Assembly: GCA_937921735.1 (NCBI GenBank)
Contig: CAKZTQ010000021.1
Span: forward strand, 1-58,432
Reading direction: 5' to 3'
DNA: 58,432 nucleotides
Origin: an uncultured archaeon
Lineage (GTDB): Archaea; Hadarchaeota; Hadarchaeia; Hadarchaeales; Hadarchaeaceae
Shown: one piece after another, positions 43,624-54,016 of the stretch
Layout: the number at the start of each line of letters is the position of its first letter
Numbering within the stretch: position 1 is the first letter of the stretch
The notes under the pieces: model-generated
Told to the model about the DNA's origin: nothing
Database searches by the model: none
The model's input: the letters and a program-made list of their open reading frames with translations, nothing else
Translations under genes and position numbers: made by a program

Positions 43624-45159
43624 TTGCTTTGGAGGCAAATGATAACCCCGCAGCGCATGCGAGCGCTTGAGGCGAACGCCGCCTGGCTGGGCGTCCCCCG
43701 GCTGTTGCTGATGGAGAACGCGGGTGCAGCGGTGGCTAGGGAGGTGGCTAGGCGAGGCGTCGTCGGCAAGCGCGTGGTGGTGTTCGCAGGACTAGGCAAC
43801 AACGGCGGCGACGGCCTCGTGGCGGCGAGGCACCTGGCCAACGCGGGCGCAAGCGTCGAGGTTGTGCTCCTCGGCGACCCTAAGCTCATCGCCACCCCCG
43901 AGGCGAGGGCCAATTGGCAGGTGCTCCAGAACCTGCGGAGGAGCGTGAAGTGCCTCGTGGTCAAGGACTCGTCGGAGCTTCGGGCGCTCGGTGAGAAAAA
44001 GGCCGACGTGGTGATCGACGCGATGCTCGGCACCGGGGCGGCAGGGAGGCTGCGGGAGCCCATCGCCAGCGCCGCTAGGGCGATCAACTCCATGAGGGCC
44101 TACAAGGTGGCCGTCGACGTGCCCACCGGCGTGGATCCGCTGACCGGCGAGGCCTCGCCCGAAGCGGTAAAGTGCCATCTGACGGTCACCTTCCACGACG
44201 TGAAACCCGGGCTGAAGAAGGGCAAGCGCTACGCCGGCGAGGTGGTCATAGCCGACATAGGACTGCCTCGGGAGGCCGAGACCACCGCGGGCCCGGGCGA
44301 CGTGCTCATGGCGCTGCCCGAGCGGAGGCCGGAGTCGCACAAGGGCGAACACGGAAGGCTGCTGGTCGTGGGGGGGAGTTCGAGCTACACGGGCGCTCCC
44401 GCTCTCGTGGGGCTGGCGGCGCTTAGGGCTGGCGTCGACCTGGCGACGATAGCCGCACCCGCCGAGGTGGCGACGGTCATAAGCTCCTTCTCGCCAGACC
44501 TCATCGTGGCCAAGCTTCCGGGCAAGGACCTGACGCCGGAGGCCCTCCCAGCGCTGCGGGCGCAACTCGAGCGCTCCAGCGCCGTAGTGGTGGGGCCGGG
44601 CTTGGGCACCTCGAACGCCACGAGGGATGCCGTGGTCGAGCTGGCCCGCCTGCTATCGCAGAGGCATCCCGAGCTCCCGGCGTTGTTCGACGCCGACGGA
44701 CTGAAGGCAATCGCGTCCGAGCGAAAGCTGTTGCGCGGGCGGGGATGGGTGCTCACGCCCCACGCGAGGGAGTTCGAGCTGCTCACGGGCATCGACCTTC
44801 CCGCGGACGTCGAGGGCAGGCTCGAGCAGGTGAGGGCTGCCGCGAAGGAGCTCGATTGCGTGATGCTGCTGAAGGCTCACGTCGACGTCATCGCCTCCCC
44901 CAACGGCGAGTTCGCCCTCAACTACACCGGCAACCCTGGCATGACCGTGGGCGGCACGGGCGACGTGCTCGCGGGCATAGTAGGCGCCTTTCTATCGCAG
45001 GGGGTGGAACCCTTCCGCGCCGCCGTGGCAGGAGCCTTCGCCTGCGGCAGGGCGGGCGACCTTTGCAAGCTGGAGAAGGGATACGAGTTCACCGCCAGCG
45101 ACGTCATCGAGAAGCTGCCGGCGGTCTTCTCCGAGGCTAGGACAGCTGCAAATTTATAG
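43624..45159 (+). CDS. nnr: bifunctional NAD(P)H-hydrate epimerase / dehydratase
   Basis: YjeF_N '[16 protein letters not shown]' plus kinase-like '[21 protein letters not shown]'. Confidence 0.95.
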   Translation: MLWRQMITPQRMRALEANAAWLGVPRLLLMENAGAAVAREVARRGVVGKRVVVFAGLGNNGGDGLVAARHLANAGASVEVVLLGDPKLIATPEARANWQVLQNLRRSVKCLVVKDSSELRALGEKKADVVIDAMLGTGAAGRLREPIASAARAINSMRAYKVAVDVPTGVDPLTGEASPEAVKCHLTVTFHDVKPGLKKGKRYAGEVVIADIGLPREAETTAGPGDVLMALPERRPESHKGEHGRLLVVGGSSSYTGAPALVGLAALRAGVDLATIAAPAEVATVISSFSPDLIVAKLPGKDLTPEALPALRAQLERSSAVVVGPGLGTSNATRDAVVELARLLSQRHPELPALFDADGLKAIASERKLLRGRGWVLTPHAREFELLTGIDLPADVEGRLEQVRAAAKELDCVMLLKAHVDVIASPNGEFALNYTGNPGMTVGGTGDVLAGIVGAFLSQGVEPFRAAVAGAFACGRAGDLCKLEKGYEFTASDVIEKLPAVFSEARTAANL

Positions 45160-45190
45160 CTCGGGCGAGATATCGATTCCGGGGTCTGCC

Positions 45191-45337
45191 ATGGCGAGGT
45201 TCGAGGTCGCCGAGAGGCGTCTGTTCAACGTCAAGATATGCAGGCGCTGCAACGCACGTAACCCTTGGAAGGCGACGAAGTGTAGGAAGTGCGGCTACGG
45301 TGCGTTGCGCCCGAAGGCTAAGGAGCCGAGGGGATGA
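45191..45337 (+). CDS. ribosomal protein L40e
   Basis: Below track cutoff: [48 protein letters not shown]; CxxC-x10-CxxC. Confidence 0.9.
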   Translation: MARFEVAERRLFNVKICRRCNARNPWKATKCRKCGYGALRPKAKEPRG

Positions 45338-46113
45338 AGGTAGAGAAGTATTTGCTGAGGATCATCGAGCGCGAGGGGGCCGCGCACCTCTCGCTCATAG
45401 ACCCGGCAAAGCAGTCGCCGGAGGTCGCCGGGAGGATGGCCTCGAGCGTGGCCGAGGGGGGAAGCGATGGGATAATGGTTGGGGGCTCCACCGGCGCCGG
45501 CGGCGAGCTGCTCGACGAGACCGTGCTCGCGATAAAGGACGCGGTGGACCTGCCGGTGATACTCTTCCCCGCGAGCGAGCTCTGCATAAGCGGGCATGCG
45601 GACGCCATCTTTTTCATGAGCATGCTGAACTCGGCCGACCCCTACTACATAACCGGTGCTCAGAGGCTGGGCGCCCCACGCGTCAAGGAGTTCGGGCTGG
45701 AAGCGATACCCATGGCTTACTTGGTGGTGGAGCCGGGCGGCGCCGCTGGAAGGGTGGGGAAGGCGAACCTGATCCCCCGCGATGAGCCGGAGCTCGCGGC
45801 TTCGTATGCGCTCGCGGCGCAGTACCTAGGCATGAGGTTCATTTACTTGGAGGCGGGCTCGGGCGCCGAGGCACCTGTGCCGGTCGAGATGGTCCGAGCG
45901 GTCAGGCGGGCGGTGGACTCAACGCTACTCGTGGGAGGAGGCATAAGGACACCCGAGGCCGCGGCTGAGCGCGTCGAGGCGGGGGCTGATATCGTGGTGA
46001 CGGGGACCTTGGTGGAGGAGGTCAAAAACAGGGCCGAGAGGATAAGGGGGATCGTCAGGGCGATCAAATCAGGCCGCGGTGCTTCGCGCAGGAGATGCAA
46101 GCGTAGCCCTTGA
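45334..46113 (+). CDS. geranylgeranylglyceryl phosphate synthase
   Basis: '[15 protein letters not shown]', '[15 protein letters not shown]', 'YLEAGSGA', '[13 protein letters not shown]'. Confidence 0.92.
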   Translation: MKVEKYLLRIIEREGAAHLSLIDPAKQSPEVAGRMASSVAEGGSDGIMVGGSTGAGGELLDETVLAIKDAVDLPVILFPASELCISGHADAIFFMSMLNSADPYYITGAQRLGAPRVKEFGLEAIPMAYLVVEPGGAAGRVGKANLIPRDEPELAASYALAAQYLGMRFIYLEAGSGAEAPVPVEMVRAVRRAVDSTLLVGGGIRTPEAAAERVEAGADIVVTGTLVEEVKNRAERIRGIVRAIKSGRGASRRRCKRSP

Positions 46114-46282
46114 TGCCGGAGGTGAAGACGCGGCGCCTGTCTATGCCCGGGATCTTGGGATCGATCCTGAACCCCTTGTGGACGACGATCGCCTTGATGC
46201 GAGGCGTGAGGCGACCGCAGTAAATGCACGGCACCGGCTGACTTCGACCACCCGCCTTGTAGTGTCCCCACTTCTTGCCCAT
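46064..46282 (-). CDS. ribosomal protein S26e
   Basis: 'QPVPCIYCGRLTPRIKAI...[13 protein letters not shown]' C2C2 pattern. Confidence 0.85.
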   Translation of the reverse strand: MGKKWGHYKAGGRSQPVPCIYCGRLTPRIKAIVVHKGFRIDPKIPGIDRRRVFTSGIKGYACISCAKHRGLI

Positions 46283-46300
46283 TCTCCCACCCTTCCGAGC

Positions 46301-46596
46301 GCCGACGAGTCGGCCGTAACCCGTCTTCTGTTTTCAGGCGGCATTCTGCTGAGCGGGCTACCACCCGCCTCAGGCGGGCGCTCATCGGCGGCGACTTGCC
46401 CTTGCATCTCGCGGATTGGCCGTTTCACCCTCGCTCGGCCCGACCTCAACGTCCCCGCATCATCGCGCGGGCCGGGAGGTGTCGTTTCTGTGCCAGGGTC
46501 TGGCCTCTCGGCCAGGTCCTCGCGGACCCGCGAGCCCGCCGGATGGACGGAGTTTCCTCAGGCCTTCGCCCGACGGCCGCCCACCGACTCGCCGGC
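46301..46596 (-). ncRNA. rnpB: RNase P RNA
   Basis: Reverse complement has P1 GCCGGCGAGTCGG/CCGACTCGTCGGC, 'TGAGGAAACTCCGTCC', 'CAGAAACGACACC', 'GGGTGAAACGGCC', 'AGAATGCCGCC', and 3' 'ACAGAAGACGGGTTACGGCC'. Confidence 0.93.
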
Positions 46597-46677
46597 ATAC
46601 AACTTTAGCCTCAACTCGGTTAAGAAGGTTTCCCTTAGCGCTTCAGAGCAGCGCGGACATACCCCACGGGCATCTGC

Positions 46678-47142
46678 ATGCCTTTTAAAAATCGCACGCA
46701 AAGGTTGAGCGGTGGTGACTTGAAGATCTTCATCGCCGGGCCGCTCTTCTCACAAGCCGAGAGGGAGTTCAACCTCAAGGTCGACGAGCACCTTCGCGAG
46801 CAGGGCTTCGAGACCTTCCTGCCCCAGCGCGACGTGGGCGAGCTGGACGAGCTCCTCCGCAAGAAGGGCAGGCGGGCCTACCGCGAGGTCTTCGAGCGGG
46901 ACCTAGCCGGCATGGATCGGTCGGACGTCGTCGTCGCCATCCTCGATGGAGCGGACGTCGACAGCGGTACCGCCTTCGAGGTCGGCTACGCCTTCGCGAA
47001 GGGCAAGCCGGTGATCGGCCTCAAGACGGACATGAGGGTGTTCGCGAAGGGCGAGGAGCTCAACAACATGCTGGCCCAAGCCATACGTGCGCTGGCGAGG
47101 AACTTGGACGAGCTCGTCGAGGAGCTGAGGAGGCTTGGTTGA
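46678..47142 (+). CDS. nucleoside 2-deoxyribosyltransferase-like protein
   Basis: 'LKIFIAGPLFSQAEREFN', 'DVVVAILDGADVDSGTAFEVGYAFAKGKPVIGL'. Confidence 0.9.
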   Translation: MPFKNRTQRLSGGDLKIFIAGPLFSQAEREFNLKVDEHLREQGFETFLPQRDVGELDELLRKKGRRAYREVFERDLAGMDRSDVVVAILDGADVDSGTAFEVGYAFAKGKPVIGLKTDMRVFAKGEELNNMLAQAIRALARNLDELVEELRRLG

Positions 47143-47425
47143 TCCCGCGTTCGCGAACGTCGAGCAGCGAGCGAACATGTTCCTCATCAGGCTCGCCCCT
47201 GGAAAATATGCGTACCTGAAGTACCACCTGGAGGGCGAGACCATGCACATCGATGCCACCTTCACGCCCGAGGAACATCGCGGCCGAGGCTTGGCGGAGA
47301 GGCTCACCAGGGCCGCCATCGAATACGCGAGGGAGAAGGGGTTCAAGGTCATGCCCAACTGCAGCTACGCTAAGCGCTACTTCGAGCGACACCCGGAGCT
47401 TCGAGAGATGCTCGCGAGCGAGTAG
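47135..47425 (+). CDS. GNAT-like N-acetyltransferase
   Basis: 'MHIDATFTPEEHRGRGLAERLTRAAIEYAREKGFKVMPNCSYAKRYFERHPE'. Confidence 0.85.
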   Translation: MVDPAFANVEQRANMFLIRLAPGKYAYLKYHLEGETMHIDATFTPEEHRGRGLAERLTRAAIEYAREKGFKVMPNCSYAKRYFERHPELREMLASE

Positions 47426-47515
47426 GCCTGCCTTGACATGAGCTGCGGCATGAAGGATAAGTCAACCAGATTTCTCGGGAAGCGAACGAGCCGCTGCGAA
47501 GCGAAGTTATTTTTA

Positions 47516-47531
47516 TGTTACATATGTAACA
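47516..47531. promoter_or_regulatory. 16-bp perfect palindrome TGTTACATATGTAACA (possible operator)
   Basis: Read directly; in AT-rich interval followed by TTTAAA. Confidence 0.4.
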
Positions 47532-47563
47532 AAAAATTTAAAAAAATCGCCGCGGTGGTAGCG

Positions 47564-47695
47564 ATGAAGTCGCTGTGCAAGAGGTGCTGGCGGAGGCAGG
47601 AGTGCAGACCCAACTACCCCCTCGTCGGCGGCGCCGGGGTGGTGGTCTGCGACAGGTTCAAGGGGGGAGAAGGCGCGGCGGATAAAAGCTTATAG
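47564..47695 (+). CDS. small Cys-rich hypothetical protein
   Basis: MKSLCKRCWRRQECRPNYPLVGGAGVVVCDRFKGGEGAADKSL; track gives a longer in-frame start at 47438. Confidence 0.4.
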   Translation: MKSLCKRCWRRQECRPNYPLVGGAGVVVCDRFKGGEGAADKSL

Positions 47696-47721
47696 CCCGG
47701 CGATGAGTGTAAGATGGTCGC

Positions 47722-48255
47722 ATGATAGAGGTGAGGTTCCACGGCCGCGGTGGCCAGGGAGCGGTGACCGCCGCCAGGCTGCTGGTGGAGGCGGCCTTCC
47801 TCGAGGGCAAGTACGGCCAAGCGTTCCCCTTCTTCGGCGCCGAGCGCAGGGGGGCACCGATCGTGGCCTTCGCGCGGATCGACGACAAGCCCATAAGGAC
47901 GAGGACGCAGGTGTACGAGCCGAGCCACGTCGTCGTGCTAGACCCCACGTTGCTCGAGGTGACGAACGTCGCGGCTGGCTTGAAAGCTGGCGGCATCGTC
48001 GTGGTGAACGCCAAGGAAGCACCCACCGGCCTCCCCGCGGGGAGGCTCGCCGTCGTCGACGCCACGGGCATCGCCCTCGAGACCCTCGGCGCGCCCATAA
48101 CCAACACGGCGATCCTCGGGGCCCTCGCGAGGGCGACGAAGCTCGTGTCGCTGGACTCCCTCGTGAGGGCGGTCGGGAACTACTTCGGCGACAAGCTCGC
48201 GGAGAAGAACATAGCCGCCGTCAGGGTCGCGTACGAGCGGACGAAGCTTTTGTGA
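47722..48255 (+). CDS. porG: 2-oxoacid (pyruvate) ferredoxin oxidoreductase, gamma subunit
   Basis: '[20 protein letters not shown]'. Confidence 0.93.
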   Translation: MIEVRFHGRGGQGAVTAARLLVEAAFLEGKYGQAFPFFGAERRGAPIVAFARIDDKPIRTRTQVYEPSHVVVLDPTLLEVTNVAAGLKAGGIVVVNAKEAPTGLPAGRLAVVDATGIALETLGAPITNTAILGALARATKLVSLDSLVRAVGNYFGDKLAEKNIAAVRVAYERTKLL

Positions 48256-48313
48256 GAGGACCAACGCGGCTGAGCGCACAAAAAACTTTTTAGCGAGTTA
48301 CGTAGCCTCTTGG

Positions 48314-48592
48314 ATGGTTGAGGGCGATATATTGAAGATAATCGCCGGAGCCGTCATAACCGAGCCGGGCAACACCGCGCAGACCGAGACCGGGAGCTGG
48401 CGCAACTTCAGGCCCGTGATCGACGAGGCGAAGTGCACGGGCTGCGGCATGTGCTGGATGTTCTGCCCGGAGCCCGCGATCTCCAAGGGCAAGCCCGCGA
48501 GGGTAGACTACCGCTACTGCAAGGGCTGCGGCATTTGCGCCAACGAGTGTCCCTTCAAGGCCATAACCATGGTCCCGGAGGGGAGGGATTGA
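48314..48592 (+). CDS. porD: 2-oxoacid ferredoxin oxidoreductase, delta (ferredoxin) subunit
   Basis: 'CTGCGMCWMFCPEPAI' and 'CKGCGICANECPFKAI'. Confidence 0.93.
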   Translation: MVEGDILKIIAGAVITEPGNTAQTETGSWRNFRPVIDEAKCTGCGMCWMFCPEPAISKGKPARVDYRYCKGCGICANECPFKAITMVPEGRD

Positions 48593-49773
48593 AGCAGGTG
48601 CTGACCGGCAACGAGGCGGCCGCGATCGCCGCGAAGCTGGCTCGCGTCAAGGTGATCTCCGCCTACCCGATAACCCCCCAGACGGCCATCGTGGAGAAGC
48701 TCGCGGAGTTCGTGGCCAACGGCGAGCTGGACGCGGAGTTCATGAAGGTCGAGTCGGAGCACAGCGCCATGAGCGCCTGCATAGGCGCCGCCGCCGTGGG
48801 GGCCAGAGCCTTTACCGCCACCTCCTCGCAGGGGCTAATGCTCATGAGCGAGATGCTCTACATCGCGGCCGGCCTGAGGCTGCCCATCGTCATGGCCAAC
48901 GCCAACCGGGCGCTTTCGGCACCGCTTAACATCTGGTGCGACCAGCAGGACTCCATGGCCGTGCGAGACAGCGGCTGGGTGCAGCTCTACTGCGAGGACA
49001 ATCAGGAGATCCTCGACTCGATACTGCAGGCCTATCGCGTGGCCGAGGAGCTGATGCTGCCCGTGATGGTGTGCTTCGACGGCTACATCCTATCGCACAC
49101 GGCCGAGCCCGTGGACGTGCCAGAGCAGGAGGAGGTCGACGACTTTCTGCCGCCCTACAGGCCTCGCCACCCCTTGGATCCAGCCATGCCCGTCACCATG
49201 GGGCCCGTGGGCGTGCCGGAGTACTACCAGGAGATAAGGTATATGCTGCACGAGGCGGTGCGTGCGGCGAGGGACAAGATAGTCGAGGTGGACAGGGAAT
49301 ACGGCAAGCGGTTCGGCAGGCGCTATGGCCTGGTCGAGTGCTACCGAAGCGATGACGCGGAGATAATCCTCCTCACGCTGGGCTCGCTGAGCGGCACCGC
49401 GAAGGACCTCATCGACCGCTCCCGCAAGCGGGGGGAGAGGGTGGGGCTGGTGAGGGTGCGCGCCTACAGGCCCTTCCCGCGAGAGGTGCTGGTGAAGGCT
49501 TTGGAGCACGCGAAGGTGGTCGCCGTGCTCGAGAAGGACATCTCGCTGGGCTGGGCCGGGGCGCTTTTCGCCGACGTCTCCTGTGCGCTGGCCAACGTCG
49601 AGGGGGCGCCCCTCCTCATGAACTTCATCTGCGGGCTCGGAGGGCGCGATGTATCGCCCCTCCAAATCAGGGAGGCGCTGCGCGCGGCGGCGAGGGCGGC
49701 GGAGGTGGGGGAGGTGAAGAGGCCCGTGCGCTGGCTTGGGCTCAGGGAGAAGCTCGTGGGGCTGGGGATATGA
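48589..49773 (+). CDS. porA: 2-oxoacid ferredoxin oxidoreductase, alpha subunit
   Basis: TTG start overlapping porD stop; 'LTGNEAAAIAAKLARVKVISAYPITPQT'. Confidence 0.93.
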   Translation: MKQVLTGNEAAAIAAKLARVKVISAYPITPQTAIVEKLAEFVANGELDAEFMKVESEHSAMSACIGAAAVGARAFTATSSQGLMLMSEMLYIAAGLRLPIVMANANRALSAPLNIWCDQQDSMAVRDSGWVQLYCEDNQEILDSILQAYRVAEELMLPVMVCFDGYILSHTAEPVDVPEQEEVDDFLPPYRPRHPLDPAMPVTMGPVGVPEYYQEIRYMLHEAVRAARDKIVEVDREYGKRFGRRYGLVECYRSDDAEIILLTLGSLSGTAKDLIDRSRKRGERVGLVRVRAYRPFPREVLVKALEHAKVVAVLEKDISLGWAGALFADVSCALANVEGAPLLMNFICGLGGRDVSPLQIREALRAAARAAEVGEVKRPVRWLGLREKLVGLGI

Positions 49774-50654
49774 CGGCAGCGCCGCCCGGCATTCCAGAGG
49801 AGGAGCTCCTAGCTCCTGGCCACCGCGCCTGCGCGGGCTGCGGTTGCGTGCTGGCGATGAGGTACCTGCTGAAGGCGCTGGGGAGGAACATCGTCGTCAG
49901 CATGGCGACGGGCTGCATGGAGGTGGTGACGACCCCCTACCCCGAGACGTCTTGGAGGGTGCCTTGGATCCACTCGGCCTTCGAGAACGCCGCGGCCACG
50001 GCGGCGGGCATAGCGGCTGGGTTGAAGGCGTTGGGGAAAAAGGGGGTAAAATCCGTGGCGATCGCCGGCGACGGCGGCACGGCGGACATAGGCCTGCAGG
50101 CGCTCTCGGGCGCGGTGGAGAGGGGGGACAACGTGTTGTTCTGCTGCTACGACAACGAGGCCTACCAGAACACGGGCATCCAGCGCAGCGGGGCCACGCC
50201 GTTCGGCGCGTGGACGACCACCACCCCCATAGGCAGGGTCAAGAGGGGGGAGGACAGGCCCAAGAAGGACGTGCCGGCGATCATCGCCGCCCACGGCGCC
50301 CCCTACGTGGCCACCGCCTCGGTCGCCTACCCTCTGGACTTCATCAACAAGCTCAGGAGGGCCGCCGCCATAGAGGGGCCCACCTACGTGCACGTGCACG
50401 CGCCCTGCGTGCCAGGTTGGCGCATAGAGACGAGCAAGACCATCGAGGTGGCTAGGCTGGCGGTGCTCACCGGCGCATGGGTGCTCTACGAGATCGAGCG
50501 GGGGCAGCTGAGGGTCACCTTCAAGCCCCCCAAGCGCAGGCCCGTCGCCGACTACCTCAAGCTCCAGGGGAGGTTCAGGCACCTCACCGAAGAGGAGATC
50601 GCCCAGATCCAGCGAATGGTGGACGAGCAGTGCAGGCGCTTCGGCATCGAGTGA
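49770..50654 (+). CDS. porB: 2-oxoacid ferredoxin oxidoreductase, beta subunit
   Basis: 'GHRACAGCGCVLAMRYLL', TPP motif 'AGDGGTADIGLQALSGAVERGDNVLFCCYDNEAYQNTGIQRS'. Confidence 0.95.
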   Translation: MTAAPPGIPEEELLAPGHRACAGCGCVLAMRYLLKALGRNIVVSMATGCMEVVTTPYPETSWRVPWIHSAFENAAATAAGIAAGLKALGKKGVKSVAIAGDGGTADIGLQALSGAVERGDNVLFCCYDNEAYQNTGIQRSGATPFGAWTTTTPIGRVKRGEDRPKKDVPAIIAAHGAPYVATASVAYPLDFINKLRRAAAIEGPTYVHVHAPCVPGWRIETSKTIEVARLAVLTGAWVLYEIERGQLRVTFKPPKRRPVADYLKLQGRFRHLTEEEIAQIQRMVDEQCRRFGIE

Positions 50655-50692
50655 ACCACCGAAGCACCTCGAAGCGGGCTGAGGCTGGCAAC

Positions 50693-53038
50693 ATGCGAGC
50701 GCGAGCGGAGATCGCGGTCACCGGCATCGTCCAAGGTGTCGGCTTCAGGCCCTTCGTCTACAGGCTTGCCACCCGCTACGGCCTCGTCGGCTTCGTCCGC
50801 AACATGGGCGACGCCGGCGTGCAGGTGGTGGTGGAGGGGGAGAGGGAGGCGATCGAGGGCTTCCTCAGCTCCTTGAGGGCGGAGCGGCCGCCCCTCTCCA
50901 GGGTGGACGACGTCCGCGTCCTCTGGGGGGAGGCGAAGGGCGAGTTCAAGCGCTTCGAGGTGGCGCCGAGCGAGCGCGGTGGGCTTGGGCTGCCCTCCGT
51001 GGTGCCCCCTGACCTGGCGCTGTGCGACGACTGCTTGAGGGAGATGCTCGACCCCCGCGACAGGCGCTACCGCTACCCCTTCATCACCTGCGTCAACTGC
51101 GGCCCCCGGTTCACCATCATAGAGGAGCTTCCCTACGACCGCTCGAGGACCTCGATGAGGGCCTTCCCGCTCTGCGCCGACTGCGAGAGGGAGTACCACG
51201 ACCCAGGCGACAGGCGCTACCGCGCGGAGCCGACGTGCTGCCCCGCCTGCGGGCCCAAGCTGCAGCTCTACTCGGCCAGCGGGGAGGCCCTCGAGAACGA
51301 GGAGCCGCTGCGGGAGGTGGCCGAGCTGCTAGACGAGGGGAACGTCGTGGCGATAAAGGGCATAGGGGGCATCCACGTGGCCGCCGACGCTACCGACGAC
51401 GGGGTGCTCGAGCGCCTCCGACGGTCCTTCAGCCGCCCGCAACAGCCGTTCGCGGTGATGTCCAGGGACTTGGAGGCGGTGCGAACGTTCGCCAGGGTCA
51501 GCGAGGCGGAGGCGGAGCTCCTGACCTCATACAGGAGGCCCATCGTGGTGCTCGAGCGCCTCCCGAGCTGCGAGCTCTCGGAGCTGGTGGCGCCGGGGCT
51601 CGACAGCGTGGGGGTGATGCTGCCTTACTCCGGCATCCACTACCTCATCCTTCGCCACGGCAGGAGGCCGGCCTACGTCATGACCAGCGCCAACCCGCCC
51701 GGCCTGCCGATGATCATCGACAACGCCCAGGCGCTCGCCGAGCTGCGGGACAAGGTGGACTACCTCCTCCTCCACGACCGCGAGATAGTGAACAGGTGCG
51801 ACGACTCCGTGGTGAAGGTGGTCGACGGCAGGGCGACTTTCCTCAGGCGCTCCCGCGGCTACGTGCCCGAGCCCATAAAGCTGGCGTTCGAGAGCGACGT
51901 CGTGGTGCTGGCGCTCGGCGCCGAGCTCAACGTCACCACCTGCCTACTCGTCGGCGACAGGTGCTTCGTGAGCCAGCACATAGGCGATGCCACGAAGGTG
52001 GAGACCCTTGAGTACCTTCGAGTCGCCGCGCAGCGGCTCATGCGCCTCTTGGGCATCGAACGCGTCGATGTGGTCGCGCATGACCTGCACCCGAGCTACT
52101 CGACGACGAGGCTAGCGCCAAAGCTGGCGGGGGAGCTGGGGGCGAGGATGGCGGCTGTTCAGCACCACCACGCCCACCTCTGTTCGCTGCTGGCGGAGCA
52201 GGGCCTAGACGAGCTCGTGGGGATAGCTGCGGACGGGGTGGGCTACGGCGAGGATGGCACGGTTTGGGGGGGAGAGGTGATGGTCGTCAGCTGCGGCTCC
52301 TACGCCCGCGTGGGAGGGCTGATGAGGCAGCCCATGCCCGGCGGCGACTTGGCGACGAGGTTCCCCGCGCGGATGGTGGCGGGCATGCTCTGGCAAGTGC
52401 TCTCGCCCGCTGAGGTGGAGGGGGTTTTGCGAGAGTTCTGCGCCGATGGCTTAAAGCGAGGCGAGATCGAGGTGCGGGCGATATTGAGGCAGCTGGAGCG
52501 CGGGCTCCTGGTGCACTGGACGAGCAGCTGCGGCAGGGTGCTCGACGCCGTCTCCTGCCTGCTCGGCTTCTGCCGCGAGCGCACGTACGAGGGCGAACCG
52601 GCGATCAAGCTCGAGGCGGCGGCGAACGGCGGAGACCCCTATCGGCTCGAGCTGAAGCCCATCGTGAGCGAGGTCGACGGGATGCGGGTGGTCGACACCT
52701 CGGAGCTCCTGCTTGGGGTGCTGGGGGCGCTTCGAGAGAGGGTGCCCCGCAGGCACATCGCCGCCGCCGCGCAGCGCGCGCTGGCGGAGGGGCTGGCGGA
52801 GGTGGCCATAGAAGCGGCGCTGGAGGAGGGGATAAAAGCGGTCGGCGCCTCGGGGGGCGTTTTCTACAATCGGGCGATCACAAAGGTCGTCAGGGAGGCG
52901 GTGGAGGGGGCCGGGCTGAGGTTTTTCTCGCACCGGCTCCTGCCGCCGGGCGACGGGGGGATCTCGGTGGGACAAGCCGTCGTCGCAGCCAAAGGAGCCC
53001 TGAGCGCGAGCTCGCCCGTGCGAGGCGTTAACCTTTAG
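50693..53038 (+). CDS. hypF: carbamoyltransferase HypF
   Basis: Acylphosphatase 'GIVQGVGFRPFVYRLA', CxxC zinc motifs, YrdC-like and Kae1-like C-terminal; track start at 50477 is an upstream extension. Confidence 0.92.
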   Translation: MRARAEIAVTGIVQGVGFRPFVYRLATRYGLVGFVRNMGDAGVQVVVEGEREAIEGFLSSLRAERPPLSRVDDVRVLWGEAKGEFKRFEVAPSERGGLGLPSVVPPDLALCDDCLREMLDPRDRRYRYPFITCVNCGPRFTIIEELPYDRSRTSMRAFPLCADCEREYHDPGDRRYRAEPTCCPACGPKLQLYSASGEALENEEPLREVAELLDEGNVVAIKGIGGIHVAADATDDGVLERLRRSFSRPQQPFAVMSRDLEAVRTFARVSEAEAELLTSYRRPIVVLERLPSCELSELVAPGLDSVGVMLPYSGIHYLILRHGRRPAYVMTSANPPGLPMIIDNAQALAELRDKVDYLLLHDREIVNRCDDSVVKVVDGRATFLRRSRGYVPEPIKLAFESDVVVLALGAELNVTTCLLVGDRCFVSQHIGDATKVETLEYLRVAAQRLMRLLGIERVDVVAHDLHPSYSTTRLAPKLAGELGARMAAVQHHHAHLCSLLAEQGLDELVGIAADGVGYGEDGTVWGGEVMVVSCGSYARVGGLMRQPMPGGDLATRFPARMVAGMLWQVLSPAEVEGVLREFCADGLKRGEIEVRAILRQLERGLLVHWTSSCGRVLDAVSCLLGFCRERTYEGEPAIKLEAAANGGDPYRLELKPIVSEVDGMRVVDTSELLLGVLGALRERVPRRHIAAAAQRALAEGLAEVAIEAALEEGIKAVGASGGVFYNRAITKVVREAVEGAGLRFFSHRLLPPGDGGISVGQAVVAAKGALSASSPVRGVNL

Positions 53039-53070
53039 AAAGCCGGCGGCGTTGTGCTATTGGCGATGGG

Positions 53071-53925
53071 TTGTGGTTCACGCTCGCTACGCCTAGGCTC
53101 GAGCTCAAGCTGGGGCTCGAGGAGCTGGCCAAGGTCAAGATCCACGAGGAGATCATACCCGAGCTGCTCGACGCCCTCATGAGGGAGATAAGGTCAGACG
53201 GAGAGATGAGGCATCCCGTCATCGTCGACGCCTCGACCCTCGTGGTGCTGGACGGCATGCACCGCGTCGCCGCCCTCCGCGAGCTGGGCTGCGCCTACCT
53301 GCCCGTCTGCCTCGTGGACTATAGGAATCCCCACATCCACGTCGGCTCCTGGTATCGCTCGGTGCGCGGCGAGGCCGACGCCGCCGAACTTCTGGAGGCG
53401 ATGACCTCGCTGGGCCTAAAAGCGGCGCCATCCTCGTCGGAGGCGGCGCTTCAAGCCCTGGACGAGCGCTCCGCGAGCTTCGCCCTGCTGACGAAGGAGG
53501 GCTGCCACCTGCTCAAGGGGGAGGGGAGGAGCATCAGGGAGAGCTACGCTTGGGTCAAGAGGGCCGAGGATGTCCTCAGGGGTAAGGGGCTGGAGGTGCG
53601 CTACGAGGCGGAGAGGGACGCCAAGAGGATGGTGGACTCAGGCGAGGCGATCGCGGCCCTAGCGACGCCCAAGGCCAAGAAGGAGGAGGTGATAGCCGCT
53701 GCCCTGAGGGGCGAGCCCTTCGCGCATAAGACGACGAGGCACGTGGTGCCCGCCAGGCCCATGGGCGTGGATGTTCCGCTGGAGTGGCTGCTAGGCGGGA
53801 GGCCGCTGAGGGAGGCGAACGAGCTCCTGCTGAGGCGGCTCTCCGAGCGAAGGGTCAGGCGCTTACCCAAGGGGAGCGAGTTGGAGGGAAGGCGCTACGA
53901 GGAGGAGCTCTGGGTCTTCGAGTGA
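53071..53925 (+). CDS. ParB/Srx-fold SerK-like protein (putative free-serine kinase)
   Basis: 'RHPVIVDASTLVVLDGMHRVAALRELGCAYLPVCLVDYRNPHIHVGSW'. Confidence 0.6.
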   Translation: MWFTLATPRLELKLGLEELAKVKIHEEIIPELLDALMREIRSDGEMRHPVIVDASTLVVLDGMHRVAALRELGCAYLPVCLVDYRNPHIHVGSWYRSVRGEADAAELLEAMTSLGLKAAPSSSEAALQALDERSASFALLTKEGCHLLKGEGRSIRESYAWVKRAEDVLRGKGLEVRYEAERDAKRMVDSGEAIAALATPKAKKEEVIAAALRGEPFAHKTTRHVVPARPMGVDVPLEWLLGGRPLREANELLLRRLSERRVRRLPKGSELEGRRYEEELWVFE

Positions 53926-54016
53926 CCGCCCGACGGCTACCCCTTCAGCCGCGGCACTCGATGCCTCGTCCTGCGCGGCGACCGGCAATCGAATGATTTA
54001 AATACAAGTTCTGTAT

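Noticed and set aside
46079-46708. 209-aa plus-strand ORF
   Set aside because: Covers S26e and RNase P RNA on the opposite strand; no protein-like composition
49809-50582. 257-aa minus-strand ORF opposite porB
   Set aside because: His/Arg/Gly/Pro-rich shadow translation
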